A stretch of DNA of 58,498 nucleotides from Teredinibacter waterburyi (GCF_001922985.1 NZ_MRUH01000056.1:1-58498), one strand, 5' to 3'; shown: positions 8,377 through 18,807, counted from the first letter of the stretch. Notes: a model not told the origin generated them from the sequence alone. Numbers and translations are program-made.

Positions 8377-9657
8377 TTGGAACTCAATACCGCCTCCACC
8401 GAACAATTGCAACAGTGGGAACAATCTCTGGCCGCAGACTACGACGCAATTAAGTCGCAGAAGCTGAATCTAGACCTAACCCGCGGCAAGCCATCTACAG
8501 AACAGTTGGCGCTCGCCGACGCTCTGGACGGAATTCTGGCTGGCAACTATATCACCACCGACGGCGTAGATACACGCAACTACGGCGGCTTGGACGGCAT
8601 TACCGAAGCCCGCGCAATTGGCGCGCAAATGTTAAAAACGCCTATCGAAAACGTAATGGCCGGCGGTAACAGCAGCTTAACGCTAATGCACCAAGCTATG
8701 TCGATTGCCCACTTCTTTGGTCTAGAAGGGCCAGATTCCGCCTGGAGCAAAGAGGGCAAGGTAAAGTTTATTTGCCCCGTACCCGGCTACGACCGCCACT
8801 TTTCCGTATGCCAACACCTCGGCATCGATATGGTAACCGTGCCAATGACCTCAACCGGCCCAGATATGGACGAAGTTGAGCGACTCGTGAAAAATGACAG
8901 CTCAATCAAAGGCATGTGGTGTGTACCCAAGTACTCCAACCCCACTGGCGTAGTTTACAGTGACGAAACCGTTACTCGCATTGCTGGCCTTGGAAAAATC
9001 GCAGCCGATAATTTTAGAGTCTTCTGGGATAACGCGTACGGCATTCACGACCTTTCCGACAACCCAGTTGAGCTGGCTAGTATTTACGACGCCTGTGCCA
9101 CTGCAGGAACGGAAAACTCCGTGCTGCAGTTTGCCTCTACGTCGAAAATCACCCACGCAGGTGCCGGAGTAGCATTCTTCGCGGCAAGCGCAGTGAACTT
9201 AACAGGAATGAAGAAATCTCTGAGCTTTATGACCATTGGCCCAGACAAGGTCAACCAATTACGTCACGCTCGCCTGTTTGCGGCCGAGGGTTCATTGCTC
9301 GAACATATGAGCAAACACGCAGCAATTATCAAGCCGCGTTTTGCATCGGTTTTAGCGCACTTGGAAGAGGCTTTTGGCGGCAACGATTTGGGCCGTTGGG
9401 AATCTGCAGATGGTGGTTACTTTATTTCGTTTGATGCCCGCGCCGGTCTCGCAGCGGAAATCGTAAAACTGGCCGGAGAAGCTGGCGTTAAGCTCACCCC
9501 AGCCGGAGCGACCTTTCCCTACGGTAGCGATCCACTCGATTCCAATATTCGTATTGCACCCACTGTTCCCAGCGTAGAGCAAGTTGATGCAGCTATGAAG
9601 GTGTTCATTTGCTGCGTAAAATTAGCGTCTGTTCGCCAAGCGTTAGCCGTACGCTAA
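8377..9657 (+). CDS. PLP-dependent class I aminotransferase (Asp_aminotransf/MocR-like family)
   Basis: A PLP-dependent fold type I aminotransferase of about 426 residues. Seen are the N-terminal LDLTRGKPS, the substrate/PLP-binding PKYSNPTGVVY and WDNAYGIHDL, the lysine that should bind PLP in STSKITHAGAG, and NIRIAPTVPS near the C-terminus with the carboxylate-binding Arg. The pattern fits the family Pfam calls alanine-glyoxylate/aspartate aminotransferase (PF12897). The amino donor is not certain. The start is placed at TTG 8377: AAGGGG lies 6-7 nt upstream and the conserved sequence begins there. An earlier in-frame TTG at 8317 lacks a ribosome site. A strong terminator follows. Confidence 0.85.
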   Translation: MELNTASTEQLQQWEQSLAADYDAIKSQKLNLDLTRGKPSTEQLALADALDGILAGNYITTDGVDTRNYGGLDGITEARAIGAQMLKTPIENVMAGGNSSLTLMHQAMSIAHFFGLEGPDSAWSKEGKVKFICPVPGYDRHFSVCQHLGIDMVTVPMTSTGPDMDEVERLVKNDSSIKGMWCVPKYSNPTGVVYSDETVTRIAGLGKIAADNFRVFWDNAYGIHDLSDNPVELASIYDACATAGTENSVLQFASTSKITHAGAGVAFFAASAVNLTGMKKSLSFMTIGPDKVNQLRHARLFAAEGSLLEHMSKHAAIIKPRFASVLAHLEEAFGGNDLGRWESADGGYFISFDARAGLAAEIVKLAGEAGVKLTPAGATFPYGSDPLDSNIRIAPTVPSVEQVDAAMKVFICCVKLASVRQALAVR

Positions 9658-9669
9658 ATACCATAACAT

Positions 9670-9721
9670 CGCGGTATTTTATTGGACTGTTTTTTACAGC
9701 CATAAAATACCGCGTTTTTTT
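9670..9721 (+). terminator. Strong Rho-independent terminator after the aminotransferase gene
   Basis: A perfect 13-bp stem, CGCGGTATTTTAT (9670-9682) with ATAAAATACCGCG (9702-9714), followed by seven T. The loop contains a second small stem. Confidence 0.85.
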
Positions 9722-9732
9722 ATCGCCAGATA

Positions 9733-10065
9733 TTATTCGTCCTCAGCAGCATCCTTATTCGCTCCAGAGTCTTCCTCGTCGCGCATATAGACTTTATAGT
9801 TCTCCGCGTAGTCCTCCATGTTTTCTTCCAGTAATCGTTGGAATTCCTCACTGAATTGACGAATAGCCTCTGGCGTGTCGGCAATAAAGTCCTTGCGCGT
9901 TTCCGAGTGGCTTGCCAATACAAAAGTTGTATAGCGTGCCGCCGCGTAAAGCATGGCAGAATTCACCAAGCCCGGCTCACTGGTTTCCATCGCGTTGTTG
10001 GACACGTCTATTACGTTATCCACCACATCCCAAAATTGTTCGTCTTCTGGAGTTAAGTCCGCCAT
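9733..10065 (-). CDS. DUF3144 family small acidic protein
   Basis: From the ATG at 10065 this is 110 residues. Strongly acidic with no membrane segment. The segments DEQFWDVVDNVIDVSN, SAMLYAAARYTTFVLAS and LEENMEDYAENYKVYM match the DUF3144 family, short cytosolic proteins of unknown function common in Gammaproteobacteria. An AAAGGT ribosome site lies ~7 nt before this ATG. The alternative start at 10095 adds ten basic residues and lacks such a site. The acidic Asp/Glu tail after residue ~95 is outside the conserved part. Confidence 0.8.
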   Translation of the reverse strand: MADLTPEDEQFWDVVDNVIDVSNNAMETSEPGLVNSAMLYAAARYTTFVLASHSETRKDFIADTPEAIRQFSEEFQRLLEENMEDYAENYKVYMRDEEDSGANKDAAEDE

Positions 10066-10265
10066 AATTTTTACCTTTATTCTCGAATTAGCCATAACGC
10101 ATGTTTTTTATCGCGGCGATTATAGCAGTATGTTTGGTTCAGAGCTTGAACAAACGCCGTAGCTCAACGGCTAGATTCTGTACGCCAGCTAATCGCCGGT
10201 AAAACAGCAGCAGTAAAATATGTGGCTAGCGTAAAAAGGGGAAACACCGAGAGATTAGATAGACG

Positions 10266-13208
10266 TTAAGAGTCAACCGAAGGGTCGCCAAACTTGGCGA
10301 GGTTGTCACCCACCCAACTAATAAATTCATATTCGGGCATAGGCCTAGCAAAATAGAAGCCCTGAAATATTTCACAGCCCATTTCGCAAAGTTGCCGATG
10401 TTGCTCGGCCGTTTCTACACCCTCCGCAATCACCGCCAAGTTCATATGCCCACCAATAGATAGCATCGAATGCACTAGCGCCGCCGTTTGTGAACTACCG
10501 AGATCATCGACAAAGGCACGATCAATTTTAAACGCATCAAGCGGCAAATCTTTTAGGTAAGCCAAGGAAGAGTAGCCCGTCCCAAAATCATCCAGTGCGA
10601 CAGAAATACCGAAGTCACGCAACTGTTTTAACTTCTTTTTAGTTGCGGTTATATCCCGAAGAATGGCGGTTTCTGTTACTTCCACCGACAGCCTTGAAAC
10701 ATCGATATTATTAAGCCGTAACGCGGCTAAGGTTTTCGGTATGAAATCAGGCCGAGCAAATTGCCACGCCGACACATTAATTGACACATCGCCAATATTA
10801 CCAAAGCCTGCCATTTGCCAAACGTTTAAACGCTCGGCAATGGTGGAAACCACCCAATCACCAATCAAGTGAATTAAACCCGTCTCTTCGGCCACAGGAA
10901 TAAACGTTGCTGGCGAAATAAACCCATGCACTGGATGCCGCCAACGAATTAGCGCTTCTGCGCCACAAATCCTGCCAACTGCATTCACTTTTGGCTGGTA
11001 ATAAAGTTCTAGTTGATTTTTCTCAAGAGCTATTCGTAAGCCCTTTTCAACTTCCAACCTTTCGTCTACACGAGTTTGCAGCTCGGCATCGTATATTTCA
11101 AAGCGGTTACGACCTTCTTGCTTCGCCTTAAATAAGGCCGAATCTCCATGCCGCATAATGTCGGTTTCAGTACTCGCCTGATCCGGTATTTTCAACACGC
11201 CAACACTCGTGCCCAGCGACACCACTCGGTCACCCAACTCAAGCGGCTTGCTGAGCAACTCAATAATTTTTCCTGCTGTAATTAACAAGCCTTGATCAAC
11301 CGCCGCCTGAGTAACAAATCGTTGCACTACTACAAACTCATCGCCACCTAATCGCGCAACGAAAAAATCGGCCGGCAGTGCAGACTTCAAACGATTGCCA
11401 ATATGACGAAGAACACTATCGCCGACATCGTGTCCAAGTGCCTCATTAATCGTTTTAAAATGGTCGATATCGAGAAAAAAAGCGGCGGCATATACATTAG
11501 TTGAAGCGCACTCGGTAACCAATTGCATCAAGTGCTCATGAAGCATTGCACGATTCGGCAGGCCGGTAATAAAATCTTCAAACGCCATTCGGCGCACGCG
11601 TTTCTCAGCCTCTAGCCTCTGAATTTCAGATCCAGCACGATCGGCAATAATATCGAGAATTGGGCTTAACTCATCTACCTGAGCAAACGAGGCGCTATCT
11701 AGAACAGCGATAAAACCGGTAATTTCACCCTGATCGTTTTGTAAACGCGCGCCAACACAAGAGTCAAGATTGTAGTATTGAACGGAGCGATCCCTTGGCA
11801 CGAGCTGTTTAATTCCATTATTGGCTACCGCAGATTCGCTGCTGACAATAAATTCACCCACCGAACCTTCGAGTGGTGCCGAAAAATTTTCTCGAATCTC
11901 GCCGCCAATACAAAATGATGTTGTGGTGTAGCTCGCAATCGTTTTATCGGGATTAATTTGCGCGATCATGACAAAACTCGCATCGTACAAAATCGCCAAC
12001 TGACGAGTGAGCTCATCGAAGAAAACAAAATTACTCGACGCCGACACCCCCGAAGCCACCGACTTGAGAGAGGCTTCAATCAAATACTGGCGGGTAACGT
12101 CCTCGGTGATAATGGCTACGCCGTTACTTTTTAAATCTGCGCCAATAATGGGAAACAGAGTCACACTCAACCACTTACTCCGCATACTGGCATTTAGGTG
12201 TATCGGCTCAACCTCTAGCAATCGCACCAACGGCGCTTTGTTTTCCAATACCCGCTGAAATTCGCTCTCTAGCCCTAAACGACGCCAGGGCTCGTAGTCG
12301 AACAACAACTGTCCCGGCACAATATCACTGCGCCAAAGATCGCGACTGGTTCGATTACGCTGAATTAAGCGACCGCTTTTATCTAACAAATGAATACAGT
12401 GAGGTGACTGCTCCACAACTTGCGACAGGCGTTCTTGATCGGATTTTAAATCCTGAAAAATGGATCGTTCAATATTTAATTGACTGCGCTGAACACCATA
12501 ATTAGTCACGATCGCATTAACATCAAAGCCCATGTTGACGGCCATCAGTAACGCCATCAAAACAAAACTAAAGCCGACAATTTTAAACGAGGTTATATAG
12601 CCAAGCTCTTCGCCAATACCGTAAGAAATGGTAAACAGCTGCAACAGCGTGTAAATCATAAAGAAATAGAACTTTCTGGTTTCCACAGTGTTGCGCAGGG
12701 ACCAACCGCGCCAGCTAGTCCATACAGCCAGAACTAACCCTAAACAATTCAGGTTCATCGAGGCTAAGCCGTGCTCGCCTCGCACGCGATACAGAATTTC
12801 ACCCCAAGGCATTTCCATTGCGAGGAACGACACTTCTCCTGTGTAGCGCAACGAAACCGGTGAAATAAGATCTATAAAAATCAACGCCGCTGAATTGAGA
12901 CTGGCGAAAAGTGTCCAGCGCTGCACATTTGGGTCGGCGGTATAGAGCCCAATAAAGGCGAACATCGCGGGGATAGCGCCACATAAAAAGAAGGTTTGCC
13001 AATGTAAAATTGCCGTGTGGGAATCAAAGCTACCGGTGCTATACGCCATAGCGGAGGTAATTTGATAACCGCCAGCAAAAAAACACGCCGCAGCAAATGC
13101 GGCAAGTAAGCGGCGGGAGAAGCCGGCAATTCCGAGAAATAGCCCTTGCACCCCAATAAAGAAGATAAAGCCACTTGAAATGTAAAATAACGGGATGGCA
13201 ATAGACAT
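10266..13208 (-). CDS. Multi-pass membrane PAS-GAF-GGDEF-EAL protein
   Basis: About 980 residues from the ATG at 13208 (an in-frame TTG at 13226 adds six). In TTG-based numbering: six or seven membrane helices (about 8-235), PAS (262-380), GAF (395-540), GGDEF (545-715) and EAL (725-980). The GGDEF signature is intact (ARLGGDEF, 624-631), and so are the EAL signatures (AEALIRW, VEVTETAIL, DDFGTGYSSL, FKIDRAF, VIAEGVET). Both c-di-GMP synthesis and breakdown are therefore possible. The inhibitory I-site RxxD, expected just before GGDEF, reads LPAD, so product inhibition there is probably lost. The gene stands alone, and its membrane part resembles no sensor type I can name. Confidence 0.87.
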   Translation of the reverse strand: MSIAIPLFYISSGFIFFIGVQGLFLGIAGFSRRLLAAFAAACFFAGGYQITSAMAYSTGSFDSHTAILHWQTFFLCGAIPAMFAFIGLYTADPNVQRWTLFASLNSAALIFIDLISPVSLRYTGEVSFLAMEMPWGEILYRVRGEHGLASMNLNCLGLVLAVWTSWRGWSLRNTVETRKFYFFMIYTLLQLFTISYGIGEELGYITSFKIVGFSFVLMALLMAVNMGFDVNAIVTNYGVQRSQLNIERSIFQDLKSDQERLSQVVEQSPHCIHLLDKSGRLIQRNRTSRDLWRSDIVPGQLLFDYEPWRRLGLESEFQRVLENKAPLVRLLEVEPIHLNASMRSKWLSVTLFPIIGADLKSNGVAIITEDVTRQYLIEASLKSVASGVSASSNFVFFDELTRQLAILYDASFVMIAQINPDKTIASYTTTSFCIGGEIRENFSAPLEGSVGEFIVSSESAVANNGIKQLVPRDRSVQYYNLDSCVGARLQNDQGEITGFIAVLDSASFAQVDELSPILDIIADRAGSEIQRLEAEKRVRRMAFEDFITGLPNRAMLHEHLMQLVTECASTNVYAAAFFLDIDHFKTINEALGHDVGDSVLRHIGNRLKSALPADFFVARLGGDEFVVVQRFVTQAAVDQGLLITAGKIIELLSKPLELGDRVVSLGTSVGVLKIPDQASTETDIMRHGDSALFKAKQEGRNRFEIYDAELQTRVDERLEVEKGLRIALEKNQLELYYQPKVNAVGRICGAEALIRWRHPVHGFISPATFIPVAEETGLIHLIGDWVVSTIAERLNVWQMAGFGNIGDVSINVSAWQFARPDFIPKTLAALRLNNIDVSRLSVEVTETAILRDITATKKKLKQLRDFGISVALDDFGTGYSSLAYLKDLPLDAFKIDRAFVDDLGSSQTAALVHSMLSIGGHMNLAVIAEGVETAEQHRQLCEMGCEIFQGFYFARPMPEYEFISWVGDNLAKFGDPSVDS

Positions 13209-13354
13209 GCAGAGCTTTGGCCGCAACTTATCGGAGTATATTTGATATCGACAGCACCGCTAAGGATGTGAAGTGGTCACTTAACGGTGGCTAAGGTGTA
13301 CTGCCGAAGGCTTAAAACGCGTAATTCATTTTAAGTGTAGCAGCGCACCTATGT

Positions 13355-14143
13355 TTAGGAAGGTTTCTGCTGGAGAAATTTTATTAACAAGCGCTGTGTT
13401 AGCGAAGGCTTTTCTGCATGCAGCCAATGACCGGTGTCGGCAACGATTTTAACCCCTGCAGCGGGAAACCTTGAGCGCATATCGGCTTCGTGCTCGGCGC
13501 GAATGTAGCTAGAGTTTTCACCCTTAAGGAATAGCACTGGGCCGGGGAACATAGCGTCCACCCGATTAGCCTGCAACATCGCGCCATAATCTCGCTGTAA
13601 CACAGCAAAATTCATGCGCCATGCAAACTGCTGATCTTGGCGAACGAGATTCTTCAACAGAAAGCTGCGTACCGCTGGCTCTGGAACATAGCGAAGCAGG
13701 AGTAAATCAGCATCACTGCGACTGCCCAAACTCGCCGAATCGAGGCTGCTCAAACCGGCAAACACATCACCGTGAGACGGCGGGTAGGCAACTGGGGCAA
13801 TATCGATAACCACAAGGGAAACAACCGATTCAGGGTAAGTAAGTGCCAACTCCATAGCGACTTTACCACCCAAAGAATGACCAACAAGAATGGCTTTATT
13901 CAGCCCTTTTGCGTCCATCCAATCTTTAACTTGCTGTGCCATAAGTGGCAACGAGGTACGCTCGGTATGTGGCGAGCGCCCGTGATTGGGCAGATCTACG
14001 GCGTAGACCTGGTACTGTTCGGCGAGCGCGCGACTGAGCAACCCCAGATTTTCGAGTGAGCCGAACAACCCATGGAGCAGCACTAGCGGCTGGCCTTGGC
14101 CCGTAGACTTATAGTTAAGTTCAAGAAAAGCAGGAGTCGACAT
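13355..14143 (-). CDS. Alpha/beta-hydrolase, YbfF-type esterase
   Basis: A 262-residue alpha/beta-hydrolase. It has the oxyanion-hole motif LLHGLFGSLENL, the strand-loop YAVDLPNHGRS, the nucleophile elbow VGHSLGGKVA with the catalytic Ser, and a C-terminal catalytic His in ADTGHWLHAEKP. The arrangement and length fit the YbfF subfamily (acyl-CoA/short-chain esterases of Gammaproteobacteria) better than epoxide hydrolases. There is no signal peptide, so it is cytoplasmic. It is 111 bases upstream of no other minus-strand gene of related function, and is probably its own transcription unit. Confidence 0.8.
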   Translation of the reverse strand: MSTPAFLELNYKSTGQGQPLVLLHGLFGSLENLGLLSRALAEQYQVYAVDLPNHGRSPHTERTSLPLMAQQVKDWMDAKGLNKAILVGHSLGGKVAMELALTYPESVVSLVVIDIAPVAYPPSHGDVFAGLSSLDSASLGSRSDADLLLLRYVPEPAVRSFLLKNLVRQDQQFAWRMNFAVLQRDYGAMLQANRVDAMFPGPVLFLKGENSSYIRAEHEADMRSRFPAAGVKIVADTGHWLHAEKPSLTQRLLIKFLQQKPS

Positions 14144-14253
14144 GAAATAAACAAACCATCAAAGCCGTGCGCATGCTCGGCAAGGTGTAATGTTTTAGCG
14201 CTGGGCCAAGGATTTAACTCGCTATAGAGATATGCTCTGACATCCCGATAACA

Positions 14254-14595
14254 CTAACCGTCAGAGTTAGGCGCTGGTACTGGGTAAGGGAATTGAGCAA
14301 TCTTGTCGCCTCCCTTAACATCGCTCACCTTAACGGCACCTTCTTTTTCAACCTCATCGATACGAACAATACTGTGCATCGGCAAGTAGGAGCGCTTAAC
14401 ACCCGCAAACTCGGTTTTTAGCTTCTCTTCTGCTGGGTCGACCACCAACTGAGCGCGCTCGCCAAATACAAACTCTTCAATCTCGATAAACCCGTACATT
14501 TCGCTCTGATAGATTGCGCGGGCATAGATCTCATAAACTTGATTGCGATTGTAGAAGACGACTCTGTATACGGGCTTAAGCGACATAGTACTCAT
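14254..14595 (-). CDS. DUF1820 family protein
   Basis: About 113 residues from the ATG at 14595. ATG codons at 14586 and 14628 are alternatives. KPVYRVVFYNRNQVYEIYAR, SEMYGFIEIEEFVFGER, LVVDPAEEKLKTEF and SYLPMHSIVRIDEVEKEG are the near-invariant stretches of DUF1820, a short protein conserved beside miaB in many Gammaproteobacteria. Here it is divergent from miaB with a 158-bp shared upstream region. Function is unknown, and there is no membrane or signal sequence. The region before 14595 lacks a clear ribosome site, so the exact start is uncertain. Confidence 0.82.
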   Translation of the reverse strand: MSTMSLKPVYRVVFYNRNQVYEIYARAIYQSEMYGFIEIEEFVFGERAQLVVDPAEEKLKTEFAGVKRSYLPMHSIVRIDEVEKEGAVKVSDVKGGDKIAQFPYPVPAPNSDG

Positions 14596-14686
14596 ACCAA
14601 AAAACTGTAGCTGGAAAGGGTAACACAATATGGGTTTAAACCCTCGAAAAACAAGGTTTCCAAATCGTTTTGTTTCGGCCGGTTAC

Positions 14687-14715
14687 TGGCTTCGCTGCGG
14701 CGTCTCACCTATAAT
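14687..14715 (+). promoter_or_regulatory. Candidate promoter of the miaB operon
   Basis: A perfect TATAAT lies at 14710-14715, 39 bases before the miaB start. The -35 seventeen bases upstream (TGGCTT) is weak. Confidence 0.45.
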
Positions 14716-14753
14716 GCGCGCTCGAATTTTGAACACCCCTGAGATTAGTAGCA

Positions 14754-16151
14754 ATGTCTGATGTAATCGCCTCCGATGCAACCAGTACCAACGCCGCCAA
14801 CACGGTGAAGGGTCCTACCAAAAAACTGTTTATCCAAACTCATGGCTGCCAGATGAATGAGTACGATTCGGCGCGCATGCAAGACCTACTCGGGGCCTCA
14901 CACCAGATGGAACCGACAGACAACCCAGAAGAAGCCGACGTGCTACTGGTAAACACCTGCTCGATTCGCGAAAAAGCACAGGACAAGCTGTTCCATCAGC
15001 TCGGCCGCTGGAAGAACCTAAAAGCAAAGAACCCAAACTTGGTGATTGGCGTGGGCGGCTGTGTTGCCAGCCAAGAAGGCGAGGCCATTGCCAAACGAGC
15101 ACCCTTTGTAGATTTAATCTTTGGCCCGCAAACCCTACACCGCCTGCCGGAGATGATGGAAACCAAGCGCGACAATGGCGCAGTCGTCGTTGACATCAGC
15201 TTTCCGGAAATCGAAAAGTTCGACAACCTCCCCAAGCCCGAAGCCGATGGCGCTACTGCGTTTGTCTCGGTTATGGAAGGCTGCTCTAAGTACTGTACCT
15301 TCTGCGTAGTGCCCTACACCCGTGGCGAAGAAGTTAGCCGCCCCGCTGCTGACGTATTGGCGGAGGTGACACATCTCGCCAGTCAAGGTGTGCGCGAAGT
15401 TAACCTACTCGGCCAAAATGTTAACGCCTTCCGCGGCGCTAGCCCCGATGGCGAGGTTGATTTAGCCGAGCTCATTACCATGGTCGCAGCCATAGACGGC
15501 ATTGACCGTATTCGCTTTACCACTTCGCACCCAGTCGAATTTACAGATAGCCTTATTCAGGTGTATGCCGAAGTTCCCGAGCTTGTCAGCCATTTACACC
15601 TTCCCGTACAGAGCGGCTCCGACCGCATCCTGATGGCCATGAAACGCGGTCACACAGCACTGGAATACAAGTCCAAGCTGCGCCGTCTTCGTGAAGTCCG
15701 CCCCGACATCTGCTTTTCATCCGATTTTATTATCGGCTTCCCCGGCGAAACGGAAGCAGACTTCGAAGCCACAATGAAGCTAATCCACGATATTGGCTTT
15801 GATATGTCGTTTAGTTTCATCTACAGCCCTCGCCCTGGCACGCCAGCCGCAGACTTAAAAGACGACACGCCCGCACAGCTGAAGAAAGAACGCCTGAGCC
15901 TTCTACAACAGCGCATTAATCAGCAGTCGCAGGCCATTAGCCGACAAATGGTTGGCAATACCGAACGTGTGCTCGTCTCCGGCTACAGCAAAAAAGACCC
16001 CGGCCAACTGTCTGGTCGCACCGAGAACAACCGTGTCGTCAATTTCCGTTGCGACCAACCAGAACTGATCGGTAAATTCGCTGACATCCTCATTGAAGAA
16101 GCGCTCCCCAACTCGTTGCGCGGTGTACTGCTTGGGTCCGAACTCGATTAA
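14754..16151 (+). CDS. miaB: tRNA-2-methylthio-N6-dimethylallyladenosine synthase MiaB
   Basis: A 465-residue methylthiotransferase. The N-terminal UPF0004 domain has Cys32 ([14 protein letters not shown]), Cys69 ([10 protein letters not shown]) and Cys103 (GGCVASQEG), which bind the auxiliary 4Fe-4S cluster. The radical-SAM domain has [17 protein letters not shown] (Cys177, 181, 184). A TRAM domain closes the protein. It adds the methylthio group to i6A37 of tRNAs reading UNN codons. It begins the conserved miaB-phoH-ybeY-corC-lnt cluster. The downstream gap of 212 bases before the PhoH-like gene is larger than the other gaps in the cluster and could hold another promoter. Confidence 0.97.
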   Translation: MSDVIASDATSTNAANTVKGPTKKLFIQTHGCQMNEYDSARMQDLLGASHQMEPTDNPEEADVLLVNTCSIREKAQDKLFHQLGRWKNLKAKNPNLVIGVGGCVASQEGEAIAKRAPFVDLIFGPQTLHRLPEMMETKRDNGAVVVDISFPEIEKFDNLPKPEADGATAFVSVMEGCSKYCTFCVVPYTRGEEVSRPAADVLAEVTHLASQGVREVNLLGQNVNAFRGASPDGEVDLAELITMVAAIDGIDRIRFTTSHPVEFTDSLIQVYAEVPELVSHLHLPVQSGSDRILMAMKRGHTALEYKSKLRRLREVRPDICFSSDFIIGFPGETEADFEATMKLIHDIGFDMSFSFIYSPRPGTPAADLKDDTPAQLKKERLSLLQQRINQQSQAISRQMVGNTERVLVSGYSKKDPGQLSGRTENNRVVNFRCDQPELIGKFADILIEEALPNSLRGVLLGSELD

Positions 16152-16363
16152 ACCCAATGCATGCCCAAATCAACTCCACAGACGAAAGCCCGCAACATGC
16201 CAATATCCGCTTAGTTGCGGCGGTACCCGTGCCATAATCATGCCGAATCCACGTCCTTCGTCACGCCCATCAACCGGCTCATTTCTGGCCTTTTCCACTT
16301 CCCCGTGAAGTCGTATTGGGTTAGTCTTGCTGGAACACTCAAGCAGAGGTTACAAAGCCCATT

Positions 16364-17377
16364 TTGAACACTCAAATTTCGGAGTCTTCGGATACGTCCG
16401 AGGCGTGCAGTTTCGCGCTGGAACCCAACGATTCACGCCGTCTGGCCAACCTCAACGGCCAGTTTGACGGCCACCTCAAACAGATAGAAAAACGTCTCAA
16501 TGTAGAAATTCGCTGCCGCGGCAATGAGTTCACTGTTAGCGGCAAGTTGCGCACAGAGGCTTCCGATCTTCTAAGGCAGCTCTATGAACAAACCAACACT
16601 GGTGACGAACTGACACCCGACCAAGTTCATCTCGCAATTCAGGAGTCCCATATGGATGTAGCCCCCGTATCAGATGTCCAAAAAGCGATCGATCACGTTT
16701 CAATCATTCGCACCAAAAAGTGCACCGTAAAACCACGCGGTGGCAACCAACAGCAATACGTTGCCAAGGTACGAGTTAACGATATTATTTTTGGTATTGG
16801 CCCCGCCGGTACCGGTAAAACCTACCTCGCCGTGGCCTGTGCTGTAGAGGCGCTGCTGCAAGATGAGGTAGAACGTATTTTATTGGTTCGACCCGCAGTA
16901 GAAGCCGGTGAAAAACTTGGTTTTCTACCGGGCGACCTCTCCCAAAAGGTAGACCCTTATCTACGCCCACTCTACGATGCCCTATACGAAATGCTGGGCT
17001 TTGAAACTGTTGCCAAATTTATTGAGCGCAATGTCATTGAAGTTGCGCCGCTTGCCTACATGCGCGGCCGCACCCTTAACAATGCTTTCGTAATCTTGGA
17101 TGAAAGCCAAAACACTACACGCGAACAAATGAAAATGTTCCTGACCCGTATAGGCTTCGGCTCTACTGCCGTAATTACCGGTGACCCAACCCAAGTCGAT
17201 TTGCCGCGCGGCCAAGCCTCGGGCTTGCGTCATGCAATGGCAATACTTGAGGGAGTCGAAGGTATCGGTTTCACGCATTTCGAAGCCAAAGACGTCGTGC
17301 GCCACCCGATCGTACAGCGCATCGTAGAAGCCTACGCCGCTTACGAATTGACGACTCCAACCGCTCACAACACATAA
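16364..17377 (+). CDS. ybeZ: PhoH-like ATPase (YbeZ)
   Basis: A 337-residue protein with an N-terminal KH-like region (about 25-75) and a PhoH P-loop domain. Walker A is GPAGTGKT (146-153), Walker B is [10 protein letters not shown], and the sensor-like region contains [21 protein letters not shown]. PhoH-like YbeZ works with the endoribonuclease YbeY, whose gene starts 10 bases downstream, in rRNA/ribosome quality control. The frame begins at TTG 16364. No ATG occurs before the conserved region and an AGAGGT lies about 13 nt upstream, so this TTG start is plausible but not certain. Confidence 0.92.
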   Translation: MNTQISESSDTSEACSFALEPNDSRRLANLNGQFDGHLKQIEKRLNVEIRCRGNEFTVSGKLRTEASDLLRQLYEQTNTGDELTPDQVHLAIQESHMDVAPVSDVQKAIDHVSIIRTKKCTVKPRGGNQQQYVAKVRVNDIIFGIGPAGTGKTYLAVACAVEALLQDEVERILLVRPAVEAGEKLGFLPGDLSQKVDPYLRPLYDALYEMLGFETVAKFIERNVIEVAPLAYMRGRTLNNAFVILDESQNTTREQMKMFLTRIGFGSTAVITGDPTQVDLPRGQASGLRHAMAILEGVEGIGFTHFEAKDVVRHPIVQRIVEAYAAYELTTPTAHNT

Positions 17378-17387
17378 CGATTGCACT

Positions 17388-17873
17388 ATGGCAGGCTTAG
17401 AGCTCGACCTAGACGTGGCAACGGCATTTGCCGGGGTGCCAAGTGAAGCGGATTTTCGACGCTGGGCCGAGGCCTGCTTGAATCCAGCCGAGTACAACCC
17501 AAACTTAGATAACCCGCAGCTAGCCGAGCCATCGCTCAGCATCCGCGTTGTGGATGAAGCCGAAAGCCGCGAGCTAAATGGCCAATACCGGGGTAAAGAT
17601 TACCCCACAAATGTGCTTTCGTTTCCCTGCGAATTGCCGGACGACGTCGATATCGAGCTGCTCGGCGACCTGGTGATCTGTGCTGAGGTGGTTGATCGAG
17701 AAGCGGATGAACAGAATAAGCCCGTCGAGGCTCACTGGGCCCACATGACCGTGCATGGTTGTTTGCACTTGCTAGGTTACGATCACCAGGACGATGACGA
17801 AGCAGAGCAAATGGAACAGCTCGAAACAAAAATACTCGCGGCGCTGGGTTATCCAGCGCCTTACCAACAATAA
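17388..17873 (+). CDS. ybeY: Endoribonuclease YbeY
   Basis: A 161-residue UPF0054 metallo-endoribonuclease. The metal site [11 protein letters not shown] (residues 123-133) is intact with its three His, preceded by the conserved TNVLSFP (74-80) and LLGDLVIC. YbeY is needed for 16S rRNA 3'-end maturation and 70S quality control. It lies 10 bases after the PhoH-like gene and 46 bases before corC, in the usual order. It starts at ATG 17388 and its length is normal for the family. Confidence 0.96.
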   Translation: MAGLELDLDVATAFAGVPSEADFRRWAEACLNPAEYNPNLDNPQLAEPSLSIRVVDEAESRELNGQYRGKDYPTNVLSFPCELPDDVDIELLGDLVICAEVVDREADEQNKPVEAHWAHMTVHGCLHLLGYDHQDDDEAEQMEQLETKILAALGYPAPYQQ

Positions 17874-17919
17874 CGTTTAAACACTTTTAGACAACCTCGT
17901 ACAGGAGCCTACCGCAATC

Positions 17920-18801
17920 ATGTCGGACGACCCCACGAGTAGTCAGCCGAGCAACGGCGACTCTCCTAAATCACGATCTTGGTTAGATCGTATGTTGAAC
18001 GGTTTTTCAAACGAGCCCAAGTCTCGCGAAGAACTACTGGATATCATTAAAGGCGCCGCCGAAAATAAGGTGGTAGACCAAGAAGCCCTCAGCATTATTG
18101 AAGGCGCTCTCGATGTCGCCAACTTACAAGTGCGGGAAATTATGATTCCCCGCTCGCAAATGGTCTTGATTAAAGATTCCGAAACGCCCGCTGATTTTCT
18201 CCCCAAAGTTATCGAATCCGGTCACTCGCGCTTCCCCGTTATTGGCGAAAGCAGCGACGACGTTAAAGGCATTCTTCTCGCCAAAGATCTGCTCCACCTG
18301 ATTCTGCAAGGCCAAGAGAATTTCGATTGGAATACCGTTCTACGCACTGCCAATATTATTCCCGAGAGCAAAAGACTTAACATTCTTCTGAAAGAGTTCC
18401 GTGAAAAACGTTATCACATGGCACTGGTAATCGACGAGTACGGCGGGATTTCCGGACTGGTAACGATCGAAGATATTCTCGAAGAAATTGTTGGCGAGAT
18501 CGAAGACGAAACCGACGAAGAAGATGAAGATTTTATTCGTCGTGTATCAGAAACCGACTATATTCTAAAAGCGCTTACACCAATCGAAGATTTCAACGAT
18601 TTCTTCCACACGCAGTTTAGCGACGTTGAGTTCGACACCATTGGCGGTTTAATTACACAGGCGTTTGGTCATATGCCAAGCCGCAATGAGACCGTCGACA
18701 TGGAAAAGTTTACCTTCCGAGTACTCTATTCTGACAGCCGCCAAATTCACTTGGTGCGCGCAACACTTAAAAGCGACACCCCCCCCGCAAACGAGAGCTA
18801 A
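17920..18801 (+). CDS. corC: CorC/YbeX transporter-associated protein
   Basis: A 293-residue cytosolic protein with an N-terminal helical region, a pair of CBS domains (about 65-190; VREIMIPRSQM, HSRFPVIGES, ALVIDEYGGISGLVTIEDILEEIVGEIEDE) and a C-terminal CorC_HlyC domain. It lacks the DUF21 membrane domain, as in YbeX/CorC. CorC proteins bind adenine nucleotides and are linked to magnesium/cobalt efflux; YbeX is also implicated in ribosome biogenesis. An AGGAG ribosome site precedes the ATG. Its TAA is followed six bases later by the lnt ATG, which implies translational coupling. Confidence 0.94.
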   Translation: MSDDPTSSQPSNGDSPKSRSWLDRMLNGFSNEPKSREELLDIIKGAAENKVVDQEALSIIEGALDVANLQVREIMIPRSQMVLIKDSETPADFLPKVIESGHSRFPVIGESSDDVKGILLAKDLLHLILQGQENFDWNTVLRTANIIPESKRLNILLKEFREKRYHMALVIDEYGGISGLVTIEDILEEIVGEIEDETDEEDEDFIRRVSETDYILKALTPIEDFNDFFHTQFSDVEFDTIGGLITQAFGHMPSRNETVDMEKFTFRVLYSDSRQIHLVRATLKSDTPPANES

Positions 18802-18807
18802 TTGGTA

